Positions 38,950 through 49,073 of a stretch of DNA of 64,000 nucleotides are shown here, piece after piece. Each line of letters starts with the position of its first letter. The first letter of the stretch is position 1. This DNA comes from Streptomyces sp. NBC_00510 (GTDB lineage Bacteria > Actinomycetota > Actinomycetes > Streptomycetales > Streptomycetaceae). The notes below the pieces were generated by a model. It did no database searches and was not told the DNA's origin. It saw only the letters and a program-made list of their open reading frames with translations. The translations under genes and the position numbers were made by a program. The stretch is from NCBI GenBank assembly GCA_036013505.1, contig CP107851.1, positions 6,966,501 to 7,030,500 of the forward strand. The letters run 5' to 3'.

Positions 38950-41451
38950 ATGCCTGTTCTCACACGTGCCGAGGCCGAGACCCGCGCCCGGCGGATCACC
39001 GTCCAGCACTACTCCGCCGACCTGGACCTCACCCGCGGCGACGAGGTGTTCGGATCGACCACCGTCATCCGCTTCACCGCGCTCGCCGACGGCGACACCT
39101 TCGTCGAGCTGAAGCCCGCCGCGCTGCACGGCGCCGTCCTGGACGGGCGGCCGCTGGACCCCGCGTCCCTGGACGACAACCGGCTGCCGCTCACCGGGCT
39201 CGCGGCCGGCCCGCACGAACTGCGGGTCGAGGCGGACATGCGGTACTCCCGCACCGGTGAGGGCATGCACCGCTTCACGGACCCGGCCGACGGCGAGACG
39301 TACCTGTACACCCAGCTCTTCCTGGACGACGTGCAGCGCGTCATCGCCGCCTTCGACCAGCCCGACCTCAAGGCGGTCTTCGAGGTCGCCGTGACCGCGC
39401 CCCCCGCGTGGACGGTCCTCGGCAACGGCGTCGCCGAGCGCACCGGGGAGGCCGAGGGCCGCTGGCGCGTGGCGGCGACCCCGCCGATCAGCACCTACCT
39501 GCTCGCCGTCGCCGCCGGACCCTGGCACTCGGTGCGCACCGAGCACGCGGGCCTGCCCTTCGGGCTGCACTGCCGGCGCTCCCTCGCCCCGTACCTGGAC
39601 GCCGACGTCGGGGAGCTCTTCGACATCACCCGGCGCTGCTTCGACCGCTACCACGAGCTGTTCGAGGAGCCGTACCCCTTCGACTCCTACGACCAGGCCT
39701 TCGTCCCCGAGTTCAACGCGGGCGCGATGGAGAACCCGGGCCTGGTCACCTTCCGCGACGAGATGGTCTTCCGTTCCGCCGTCACCGACACCGAACGGCA
39801 GACCCGCGGCATGGTCGTCGCCCACGAGATGGCCCACATGTGGTTCGGCGACCTCGTCACCCTGCGCTGGTGGGACGACATCTGGCTCAACGAGTCCTTC
39901 GCCGAGTACATGGGCTACCAGGTGCTCTCCGAGGCCACCCGGTTCACGGGCACGTGGACCGACTTCGCCGTCGCGCGCAAGGGCTGGGGCTACGACGCCG
40001 ACCAGCGCCCCTCCACGCACCCCGTCGCCCCGGCCCCGGAGGCCGTCCCCGACACCGCCTCGGCGCTGCTCAACTTCGACGGGATCTCCTACGCCAAGGG
40101 CGCCTCCGCGCTGCGCCAGCTCGTCACGTGGCTCGGCCGCAAGGACTTCCTCGCCGGCATCAACGACCACTTCGCACGGCACCGCTTCGGCAACGCCGCC
40201 CTCGCCGACTTCATCGACTCCCTCGCCCGCGCCACCGACCGCGACGTCCACGCCTGGGCCGACCGCTGGCTGCGCACCACCGGCGTCGACACGCTCACCC
40301 CCGTCCCCGTGGGCGCCGACGGCGGCTGGCGGCTCGACGTGACGCACCAGGGCAGCCGCCCGCACCGCATCGCCGTCGCCGCGTACGACCGCGCCGACGC
40401 CGACCCGGCGCAGCTGGTGCTGCGCGAGCGCTTCGAGACCGACGTGCCCGCGAACGGCGAGGCGCCCGGCGCCCGTCCCGGCCCCCGCCCCGACCTGGTG
40501 CTCCTCAACGACCAGGACCTGACCTACGCCAAGATCCGCTTCGACGCGCAGTCCTGGGACACCCTGGTCGCCGCGCTGCGCGGCCTGCCGGACCCGCTCA
40601 GCCGCGCCCTGGTCTGGAACGCCGCCCGCGACCTCGTCCGGGACGGCGAACTCCCGCCCGCCGCCTACCTCGACGTCGCCCGCGCCCACCTGCCGTACGA
40701 GAGCGACATCGCCGTCGTGCAGGGCGTGCTCGGCTTCGCCCGCGGGCAGATCGCCGACCGCTACCTCCCCGCGGCCGAACGCCCCGGCGCGCTCGCCGCC
40801 CTGGAGGCGCTCGCCCGCGACCTGCTCACCCGTCAGGACCCCGGGCTGCGACTGGCCGCGGCCCGCGAGCTCATCGCCGCCACCGCCGACCCCGGCGCCC
40901 TGCGCGGCTGGCTCACCGAGGGCACCCTGCCCGGCGGGCCCGCGCTCGACCCCGAACTGCGCTGGCAGATCCTCACCCGGCTCACCGTCCTGGGCGCGGC
41001 GTCGGCCGAGGACATCGCGGCCGAACTGGACACCGACCCCAGCGCCACCGGCCAGGAGGGCGCCGCCCGCTGCCGGGCCGCGCTGCCCGATCCGGAGGCG
41101 AAGCGGGACGCCTGGGAGCGGATGTTCGACGGCGACACCCTGTCCAACTACCTCTTCACGGCCACCGCCCAGGGCTTCTGGCAGCCCGAACAGCTCGACC
41201 TCGTCCGCGAGTACGTGCCCCGCTTCTTCCCCGCCGCCGTCGCGGTCGCCGCCCGCCGGGGACCCGCACTCGCCGAGGCCGCGGGCCGCTGGGCCTTCCC
41301 CGTCCCCGTCGTCGAGCCCGCCGTGCTCGACCTCGGCGAGCAGTGCCTCCGCTCCGGCGATCCCGCCCCGACCCCCGCCCTGCGCCGCCGCCTCGCAGAC
41401 CAGCTCGACGACCTGCGCCGCGCCCTCCGCGTCCGCACGGGTTCCGCGTAG
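38950..41451 (+). CDS. pepN: Aminopeptidase N (M1 family)
   Basis: An 833-residue M1 metallopeptidase that removes N-terminal residues from peptides. The exopeptidase motif NAGAMENPG binds the substrate N-terminus, and the zinc motif VAHEMAHMWFGD (H292, E293, H296) is followed by the third ligand Glu in WLNESFAEYMGYQ. The ERAP1-like C-terminal domain fills the rest. It belongs to the actinobacterial 850-residue group, lacking any signal peptide, so it is cytosolic. ATG 38950 is used. The gene ends 308 bp before the next, across an inverted-repeat element. Confidence 0.95.
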   Translation: MPVLTRAEAETRARRITVQHYSADLDLTRGDEVFGSTTVIRFTALADGDTFVELKPAALHGAVLDGRPLDPASLDDNRLPLTGLAAGPHELRVEADMRYSRTGEGMHRFTDPADGETYLYTQLFLDDVQRVIAAFDQPDLKAVFEVAVTAPPAWTVLGNGVAERTGEAEGRWRVAATPPISTYLLAVAAGPWHSVRTEHAGLPFGLHCRRSLAPYLDADVGELFDITRRCFDRYHELFEEPYPFDSYDQAFVPEFNAGAMENPGLVTFRDEMVFRSAVTDTERQTRGMVVAHEMAHMWFGDLVTLRWWDDIWLNESFAEYMGYQVLSEATRFTGTWTDFAVARKGWGYDADQRPSTHPVAPAPEAVPDTASALLNFDGISYAKGASALRQLVTWLGRKDFLAGINDHFARHRFGNAALADFIDSLARATDRDVHAWADRWLRTTGVDTLTPVPVGADGGWRLDVTHQGSRPHRIAVAAYDRADADPAQLVLRERFETDVPANGEAPGARPGPRPDLVLLNDQDLTYAKIRFDAQSWDTLVAALRGLPDPLSRALVWNAARDLVRDGELPPAAYLDVARAHLPYESDIAVVQGVLGFARGQIADRYLPAAERPGALAALEALARDLLTRQDPGLRLAAARELIAATADPGALRGWLTEGTLPGGPALDPELRWQILTRLTVLGAASAEDIAAELDTDPSATGQEGAARCRAALPDPEAKRDAWERMFDGDTLSNYLFTATAQGFWQPEQLDLVREYVPRFFPAAVAVAARRGPALAEAAGRWAFPVPVVEPAVLDLGEQCLRSGDPAPTPALRRRLADQLDDLRRALRVRTGSA

Positions 41452-41483
41452 CGGGTGCCCGGGGTGCGTCTGCGCGGGCCGGT

Positions 41484-41616
41484 TGTCGTGTGCGGGTTGT
41501 TTGCGCCTGCGGCGGGCGTCCCCCGCCCTCCCGCCCTCCCCCGGCCGAAGGCTGGGGGAGGGCGGGAGGGCGGGGGAGAAACCCCAACCGCAACCACGAC
41601 GGCGCCGCACACGACA
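41484..41616. repeat. Large imperfect palindrome with a perfect 23-bp hairpin
   Basis: Inside the 308-bp gap 41452-41759, a 23-bp perfect stem (41520-41542 with 41554-41576, C/T-rich against G/A-rich) closes an 11-nt loop (GGCCGAAGGCT). It is flanked by a second arm pair, TGTCGTGTGCGG (41484-41495) and CCGCACACGACA (41605-41616). The whole 133 bp is symmetric. It can terminate pepN transcription; its size suggests a mobile palindromic repeat. Further right, a weak GGGTGT/ACACCC pair (41662-41680) precedes the next gene; nothing else is seen. Confidence 0.75.
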
Positions 41617-41759
41617 GCTGGGCGAACGCTCCCGTCGGTGCGCCGGGGCGGCGACCGTTCGGGGTGTGGGGGCAACACCCGGGGCGGGGGAGCGTCGTTA
41701 CGCAGGTCGCCCAGCGCGCACGCGCCGGTGTTCCGCGACAACGGAGGGGCGCCGACTCC

Positions 41760-43163
41760 ATGCCACCCCATCTCGCCGGAGGCAGTGAAGGGCCGGACCG
41801 GCTGCGCCCGTTGGTCGAGGCCGTGCTCGGCGCGCTCGCGGCGGGCGCGGCCGCCCGCAAGGGGCCGCTTCCCGCGGGTGGTCCCGGGGCGGTCGCGCGG
41901 CGGGTACGGGAGGTGCTGGGGGAGGCCCTGCCGGAGGACGGCACCGGGGCGGCGGAGGCGCTGCGCGCGCTGGTCGGGGTCGTCGCCGAGGGCGCGGCCG
42001 ACCCGGCGGACCCGTTGTGCGCCGCCCATCTGCACTGCCCGCCGCTGGGGGCGGCCGTGGCGGCCGACCTGGCCGCGAGCGCGCTCAACCCGTCGATGGA
42101 CTCCTGGGACCAGGCCCCGGCCGCGACCGCCCTGGAGGCGGAGGTCACCCACGCGCTGGCCCGCCTGGTCCACCCGGACGCGGCCGCGCCGGACGCGCTG
42201 GTCACGACCGGCGGCACGGAGTCCAACCAGCTCGCGCTGCTGCTGGCCCGGGAGAGCGCCCGGGGCGTTCCGGGCGATCCGGGCGTGCGGGTCGTCGCCG
42301 GGGCCAACGGCCACCACAGCGTCCCGCGGGCCGCCTGGCTGCTCGGGATGCCCGCTCCCGTCGTCGTGGACACCCCCGGCGGAGTGCTCGACCCGGAGCG
42401 GGTGCGGGCCGCGCTCGCCGCGGGCGGGGGGCCCGCCCTGCTGGTCGCCACCGCGGGCACCACGGACTCGGGCGACATCGACCCGCTCCCCGAACTCGCC
42501 CGCGTCGCAAGGGAGTACGGCGCGCGCCTGCACGTGGACGCCGCCTACGGCGGGTCGCTGCTGTTCAGCAACCGGGAGGCGGTGAGGCTCGCCGGGCTGC
42601 GGGAAGCCGACACCGTCACCCTGGACCTGCACAAGCTGGGCTGGCAGCCCGTGGCGGCCGGGGTGCTCGCGGTGCGCGAGGCCGCGCTGCTGCGCCCGCT
42701 GGACCACCGCGCCGACTACCTGAACGCCGCCGACGACACCGAGGCCGGCTTCCCCGACCTGCTCGGCCGCTCGCTGCGCACCTCCCGCCGCCCCGACGTG
42801 CTGAAGATCGCCGTCACGCTGCGCGCCCTGGGCCGTCGCGGGCTGGGCGGGCTCGTCGAGGCGGTCTGCGACCACGCCCGGTACCTGGCGGACCTGGTGG
42901 AGCGGCATCCCGCACTGACCCTGCGCGCCCGCCCGGCCGTCAGCACCGTGCTGTTCCGCCCCACCGGCGCCGGCGACGAGGAGGTCGCCGCGATCCGCCG
43001 CCGGCTCATGCTCGACGGCCGCGCCGTCCTCGGCCGGGCCCGCGCCGACGGACGGCTCTGGCTCAAGGCCACCCTGCTCAACCCGACCACCACGCCCACC
43101 GACCTCGAGGCTCTGCTCACGCTCGTATGCGCGACCCACCAGGAAGGCAGCACCCCCCGATGA
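41760..43163 (+). CDS. PLP-dependent decarboxylase (DesA-like, group II)
   Basis: A 467-residue group II PLP decarboxylase. The PLP lysine is K292 in TLDLHKLGWQP, a motif close to DesA (lysine decarboxylase of desferrioxamine synthesis) rather than to glutamate decarboxylase. Other marks are CAAHLHCPPLGAAVAADL, TTGGTESNQLALL, ATAGTTDSGDIDPL and VDAAYGGSLLF. It likely makes cadaverine, putrescine or a similar diamine. The ATG at 41760 has GGAGGGG upstream. It overlaps the following monooxygenase by 4 bp. No iron box was recognised upstream. Confidence 0.85.
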   Translation: MPPHLAGGSEGPDRLRPLVEAVLGALAAGAAARKGPLPAGGPGAVARRVREVLGEALPEDGTGAAEALRALVGVVAEGAADPADPLCAAHLHCPPLGAAVAADLAASALNPSMDSWDQAPAATALEAEVTHALARLVHPDAAAPDALVTTGGTESNQLALLLARESARGVPGDPGVRVVAGANGHHSVPRAAWLLGMPAPVVVDTPGGVLDPERVRAALAAGGGPALLVATAGTTDSGDIDPLPELARVAREYGARLHVDAAYGGSLLFSNREAVRLAGLREADTVTLDLHKLGWQPVAAGVLAVREAALLRPLDHRADYLNAADDTEAGFPDLLGRSLRTSRRPDVLKIAVTLRALGRRGLGGLVEAVCDHARYLADLVERHPALTLRARPAVSTVLFRPTGAGDEEVAAIRRRLMLDGRAVLGRARADGRLWLKATLLNPTTTPTDLEALLTLVCATHQEGSTPR

Positions 43164-44593
43164 CCGCCACCGACGACCACGACCCCCACCCGGACCAGCC
43201 CTACGACCTGCTCGGCATCGGGATCGGCCCGTGCAACCTGTCCCTGGCCGCCCTCGCCGACGGCGTCCCGTACCTGAGCGCCGCCTTCTACGAGCAGGAG
43301 CGCTCCTTCCGCTGGCACCCCGGGCTGCTGCTCGACGACGCCACCCTCCAAGTGCCCTTCCTCGCCGACCTGGTGAGCCTGGTCGACCCCACGAGCCGGT
43401 GGAGCTTCCTGAACTACCTCAGGACCCACGAGCGGCTCTACCCCTTCTACTTCGCCGAGCGCTTCCACGCGCACCGCACCGAGTACGACGCCTACTGCCG
43501 CTGGGTCGCCGAGTCGCTGCCCAGCACCCGCTTCGGGCACCAGGTCGACACCGTCCGCTGGAACCCCGGACGCGCCGTCTTCGAGGTGGACCACACCCAG
43601 CTCGACGCCGACGGCCAGGCCGAGGCCCTCGGCCGTACGTACGCCCGCAACCTGGTGCTCGGCGTCGGCAGCGCGCCGTACGTGCCCGAGCCGCTGCGGC
43701 CGCTCGCCGAGTCGCCCGCCGTCCCCGTCGTGCACTCCGCGCACTACCTGGAGCACCGGGACCGGTTGCTGGCCGCCGAGCACGTCACCGTCGTCGGCTC
43801 CGGGCAGTCGGGCGCCGAGGTCTTCCTGGACCTGCTGCGCGCCCGGCCCGCCGGGCGTGAACGGCTGACGTGGATCGCCCGCAGCCCCTCGTTCGCCCCG
43901 ATGGAGTACAGCAAGCTCGGCCTGGAGCAGTTCACCCCCGACTACACGCGGTTCTTCCACGGGCTGTCCGAGCCGGTCCGCGACGAGCTCCTGCCCCGGC
44001 AGTGGCAACTGCACCGGGCCATCGACCACGGCACGATCGGCGCCGTCCACGACGAGCTGTACCGCCGCACCCTGGGCGGCGGCTGGCCGGACGCCGTCCT
44101 CACCCCCGGCGTGACGGTCCGTACGGCCGGCCGGATGGGCATGGGAGCCGTGGAACTCCACCTGGAGCACGAGCAGCAGGGCAGCCGCAGCCGGCTGATC
44201 ACCAACGCGGTCGTCCTCGCCACCGGCTACCGGGAGCGCTCCCTGGACGCGCTGCTCGCCCCGATCCACCCCTACATCCGCCGCGACGCGGCCGGCCGGC
44301 CGCGGATCGACGGGAGCCACCGGCTGGAGCTCGACCCGGTCGTCGCGAGCACCGGCGCGGCCGTCCACGTGCAGAACGCCGAGCGCCACACCCACGGCGT
44401 CGGCGCCCCCGACCTCGGGCTGGCCGCGTGGCGCTCGGCGGTCGTCCTCAACGCGGTGACCGGCAAGGAGCCCTACCCGCTGCCCTCCCGCACGGCCTTC
44501 ACGACCTTCGGGCTCGGCGCGGCCACCAACCCGGTCAGCCCTTGGACCGCGACTTCTCCTTACGCAAGGCCCGCAGGTACTCGCGGTTCATAG
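43160..44593 (+). CDS. FAD/NADPH N-hydroxylating monooxygenase (DesB/IucD-like)
   Basis: A 477-residue flavin N-monooxygenase that hydroxylates the terminal amine of lysine, ornithine or a diamine. It has the FAD motif [15 protein letters not shown], the NADPH motif [16 protein letters not shown], the substrate region [19 protein letters not shown] and the hallmark [16 protein letters not shown]. It starts with ATG in the decarboxylase stop. The C-terminal 20 residues overlap sdhB on the other strand by 59 bp. Together with the decarboxylase this equals DesA plus DesB, but no NIS synthetase or acyltransferase follows. Confidence 0.88.
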   Translation: MTATDDHDPHPDQPYDLLGIGIGPCNLSLAALADGVPYLSAAFYEQERSFRWHPGLLLDDATLQVPFLADLVSLVDPTSRWSFLNYLRTHERLYPFYFAERFHAHRTEYDAYCRWVAESLPSTRFGHQVDTVRWNPGRAVFEVDHTQLDADGQAEALGRTYARNLVLGVGSAPYVPEPLRPLAESPAVPVVHSAHYLEHRDRLLAAEHVTVVGSGQSGAEVFLDLLRARPAGRERLTWIARSPSFAPMEYSKLGLEQFTPDYTRFFHGLSEPVRDELLPRQWQLHRAIDHGTIGAVHDELYRRTLGGGWPDAVLTPGVTVRTAGRMGMGAVELHLEHEQQGSRSRLITNAVVLATGYRERSLDALLAPIHPYIRRDAAGRPRIDGSHRLELDPVVASTGAAVHVQNAERHTHGVGAPDLGLAAWRSAVVLNAVTGKEPYPLPSRTAFTTFGLGAATNPVSPWTATSPYARPAGTRGS

Positions 44594-45289
44594 CGGCGAT
44601 CGACGGCAGCGGGATGCCCTTGGGGCAGGCCGTCGCGCACTCCCCGGTGTTGGTGCAGCCGCCGAAGCCCTGGTCGTCCATGGCGGCGACCATGTCCAGC
44701 ACCCGGGTCTCGCGCTCGGGCTGCCCCTGGGGCAGCACGTTGAGGTGGTTGACCTTGGCCGAGGTGAACAGCATCGCCGAGCCGTTGGGGCAGGCCGCCA
44801 CGCACGCGCCGCAGCCGATGCACTCCGCGTGCTCGAAGGCGAAGTCGGCGGCCTCCTTCGGCACGGCCGTCGCGTGGGCCTCGGGCGCGCTGCCGGTCGG
44901 CACGCTGATGTAGCCGCCCGCCTGGATCACCCGGTCGAAGGCCGAGCGGTCCACCACCAGGTCCTTGACGACCGGGAAGGCGGCGGCCCGCCACGGCTCG
45001 ACGTCGACGGTGTCGCCGTCCTTGAAGTGCCGCATGTGCAGCTGGCAGGTGGTGGTCCGCTCCGGGCCGTGGGCCTGGCCGTTGATGACCATGCCGCACG
45101 CGCCGCAGATGCCCTCCCGGCAGTCGTGGTCGAAGGCCACGGGCTCGTCGCCCGCGAGGATCAGCTCCTCGTTGAGGACGTCGAGCATCTCCAGGAAGGA
45201 CATGTCGGGGCTGATGTCCTCGACGCGGTAGGTGACCATGGCGCCCTCCTCCTCGGAGGACTGCTGGCGCCAGATGCGCAGGGTGAGGT

Positions 45290-45293
<4 letters not shown>
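44535..45293 (-). CDS. sdhB: Succinate dehydrogenase/fumarate reductase iron-sulfur subunit
   Basis: SdhB (252 aa) carries electrons from flavin to quinone. The 2Fe-2S site is [17 protein letters not shown] with a later CQLH; the 4Fe-4S site is [14 protein letters not shown] and the 3Fe-4S site [21 protein letters not shown] at 45293 overlaps the sdhA stop. Its 3' end runs 59 bp into the convergent monooxygenase gene. The Cys arrangement fits the short actinobacterial/Bacillus-type SdhB. Confidence 0.93.
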
Positions 45294-47224
<1,931 letters not shown>

Positions 47225-47226
47225 GG

Positions 47227-47961
47227 TCAGTCCACCAATCCGGTCATCACGGAGACGGGTACGACGAGGAAGCCCGCGGTCAGCGCCGCCGCCAGCACGT
47301 TCGCCGTGATCTTCAGCGCGCGGTCGCGGCGCTTGTTCACCGCCCCCAGGGTCTGCGCGGCGCTCCAGAAGCCGTGCCTGATGTGCAGGCCGAGGGCGAG
47401 CATCGCGACGATGTAGACGACGTCCACCCACCAGATCCGGAAGTCGGCCACGATGTTCTCGTAGGGGTGGTGCTCCTTGCCCAGCGGGTTCACGGTGAGC
47501 GTGGTCAGGTCCAGGATGTGCCAGACGATGTAGAGGCCGAGGATCACCCCGCCCCAGCGCATCGTCCGGGTCGCGTAGCTGGCCCGCTGCCGCTTGTGCT
47601 CGTACTTCGCCGGGCGCGCCTTGATGTCGCGCTTGCTGAGCTGGTAGGCGGCGACGCCGTGCAGCACCACCGCGACGACCAGGCCGGTGCGCTGGATGTA
47701 CAGGTACCAGCTGTTGTGCAGGGCGGGCTCACCGATGGTGCGCAGCCACGCCGCGTACCCGTTGAACTCCTCCGGGCCGAAGAAGATCTTCAGGTTGCCC
47801 AGCATGTGCGCGACCAGGAACAGCAGCATGATCACGCCGGTCCCGGCCATGACCGCCTTCTTGCCCACGGTCGAGCCCCACAGTGCCCGTAGGAGCGACG
47901 GGCGGCGGCCCGTACCCGTCGCCCCCGTCGTCGCCCTCGTCCTCGTCGTCGCCAAAGCCAT
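47227..47961 (-). CDS. sdhC: Succinate dehydrogenase cytochrome b subunit
   Basis: A 244-residue, five-TM di-heme-type membrane anchor that reduces quinone. Hydrophobic helices include [70 protein letters not shown] and [13 protein letters not shown]. Histidines in HMLGN, VVLHG, IVWHI and LHIRHG are the likely heme ligands. The ATG at 47961 ([13 protein letters not shown]) follows the divergent intergenic region that holds the LysR operator. It is the first gene of sdhCAB. Confidence 0.9.
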   Translation of the reverse strand: MALATTRTRATTGATGTGRRPSLLRALWGSTVGKKAVMAGTGVIMLLFLVAHMLGNLKIFFGPEEFNGYAAWLRTIGEPALHNSWYLYIQRTGLVVAVVLHGVAAYQLSKRDIKARPAKYEHKRQRASYATRTMRWGGVILGLYIVWHILDLTTLTVNPLGKEHHPYENIVADFRIWWVDVVYIVAMLALGLHIRHGFWSAAQTLGAVNKRRDRALKITANVLAAALTAGFLVVPVSVMTGLVD

Positions 47962-48018
47962 GCGCTCGACGCTAGGTCTGCCTGCCACGAAAGGTCCAAG
48001 ACATGTTCCGGCTCGTTT

Positions 48019-48037
48019 CGATAGGTGACACCTATCG
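48019..48037. promoter_or_regulatory. Perfect palindrome, LysR-type operator
   Basis: CGATAGGTGACACCTATCG is a 19-bp perfect palindrome around a central A, lying between the divergent sdhCAB operon and the LysR gene, 15 bp before the LysR ATG. It contains ATAGGTGACACCTAT, a T-N11-A type LysR box. Binding there could block or activate either promoter. Confidence 0.7.
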
Positions 48038-48052
48038 CGTTATCGTGCCGAT

Positions 48053-48940
48053 ATGCAGCTGCAGCAGCTCGTGTACTTCCTGGCGGTCGCCGACACCCTG
48101 CACTTCACCCGCGCCGCCGAACGCGTCCACGTCGCGCAGCCCTCGCTGTCGCAGCAGATCAAGGCCCTGGAGCGGGAGCTGGGCGCGGACCTGTTCAGCC
48201 GCGCCCGCGGCAACATCGCGCTGACCGACGCCGGGCAGGCCCTGCTGCCGCTGGCGCGCCGCATCATCGCCGACACCGAGACCGCCACCCAGGAGGTCCA
48301 GGAGCTGGTGCACCTGCGCCGCGGCCGGGTGCGCCTCGGCGCGACCCCCAGCCTCGCCACCGGCCTGCTGCCGGACGTGCTGCGCGACTTCCACGACCGC
48401 TACCCCGGCATCCGGCTGGTCGTCGAGGAGGGCGGCTCACGCGACCTGGTGCGCGAGCTCGCCTCCGGCAGCCTCGACCTCGCCCTGATCGTGCTGCCGC
48501 TGCAGAGCCACGACCCGGCCCTGGACGCCACGCCGCTGCTCCACGAGGACCTGGTGGTGGTGACCGCCGCCGACGAGCCGCCGCCCTCCGCGGGGCCCAC
48601 CCTCCGGGTCGCCGACCTCAGGGACCGGCCGCTGGTCATGTTCCGCAGCGGCTACGACCTGCGGGACCTCACCGTCGCCGCGTGCCGGGCGGCGGGTTTC
48701 GAACCGCGCTTCGCGATCGAGGGCGGCGAGATGGACGCCGTGCTGGGCTTCGTGGAGGCGGGACTCGGCCCCGCGGTCGTGCCCAGCATGGTCGCCGGAC
48801 GCCGGCCCCGACTGCGTACGACGCCCTTCGAGGCCCCCGGGCTGCAGCGCACGGTCGCCCTGGCGCACCGCAAGGACGCCGAGCCCCCGCGCGCCGCCAG
48901 GGAACTGCGCCGCGTGCTGCTGGAACACGTGCCGGCCTGA
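48053..48940 (+). CDS. LysR-family transcriptional regulator
   Basis: A 295-residue LTTR. The winged helix at the N-terminus is typical: LVYFLAVADTLHFTRAAERVHVAQPSLSQQIKALERELGADLF. The C-terminal periplasmic-binding-like effector domain includes RLGATPSLATGLLPDVLRDFHDRYPGIRL, SGSLDLALIVLP and GFVEAGLGPAVVPSM. It is divergent from sdhCAB with a shared palindrome, so it probably controls sdhCAB and itself. The effector is unknown. A terminator-like hairpin follows its stop. Confidence 0.92.
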   Translation: MQLQQLVYFLAVADTLHFTRAAERVHVAQPSLSQQIKALERELGADLFSRARGNIALTDAGQALLPLARRIIADTETATQEVQELVHLRRGRVRLGATPSLATGLLPDVLRDFHDRYPGIRLVVEEGGSRDLVRELASGSLDLALIVLPLQSHDPALDATPLLHEDLVVVTAADEPPPSAGPTLRVADLRDRPLVMFRSGYDLRDLTVAACRAAGFEPRFAIEGGEMDAVLGFVEAGLGPAVVPSMVAGRRPRLRTTPFEAPGLQRTVALAHRKDAEPPRAARELRRVLLEHVPA

Positions 48941-48985
48941 GGCCGGCGGTGCCGGCGTCCTCGGCGCACGGCCACCGCGGAACGC

Positions 48986-49022
48986 CCGGAGGGCATGTGC
49001 ACAGCCCGCACATGCCCTCCGG
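48986..49022. terminator. Bidirectional terminator between LysR and 5'-nucleotidase genes
   Basis: A perfect 15-bp stem, CCGGAGGGCATGTGC (48986-49000) with GCACATGCCCTCCGG (49008-49022), encloses a 7-nt loop. It lies between two convergent genes in a 133-bp gap. Confidence 0.8.
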
Positions 49023-49073
49023 TGTACCGGGACCGCTCGGAAGAGCGATCGGTAGAACGAGAAGTCGGAAGAA

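Noticed and set aside
37573-41610. Very long open frame on the minus strand (over 1300 codons) antisense to the acetamidase and pepN genes, and a similar one antisense to gltB
   Set aside because: In GC-rich DNA the frame opposite a real gene often stays open. The predicted proteins are low-complexity Gly/Val/Arg/Asp chains with no motifs, while the plus-strand genes have clear catalytic signatures.
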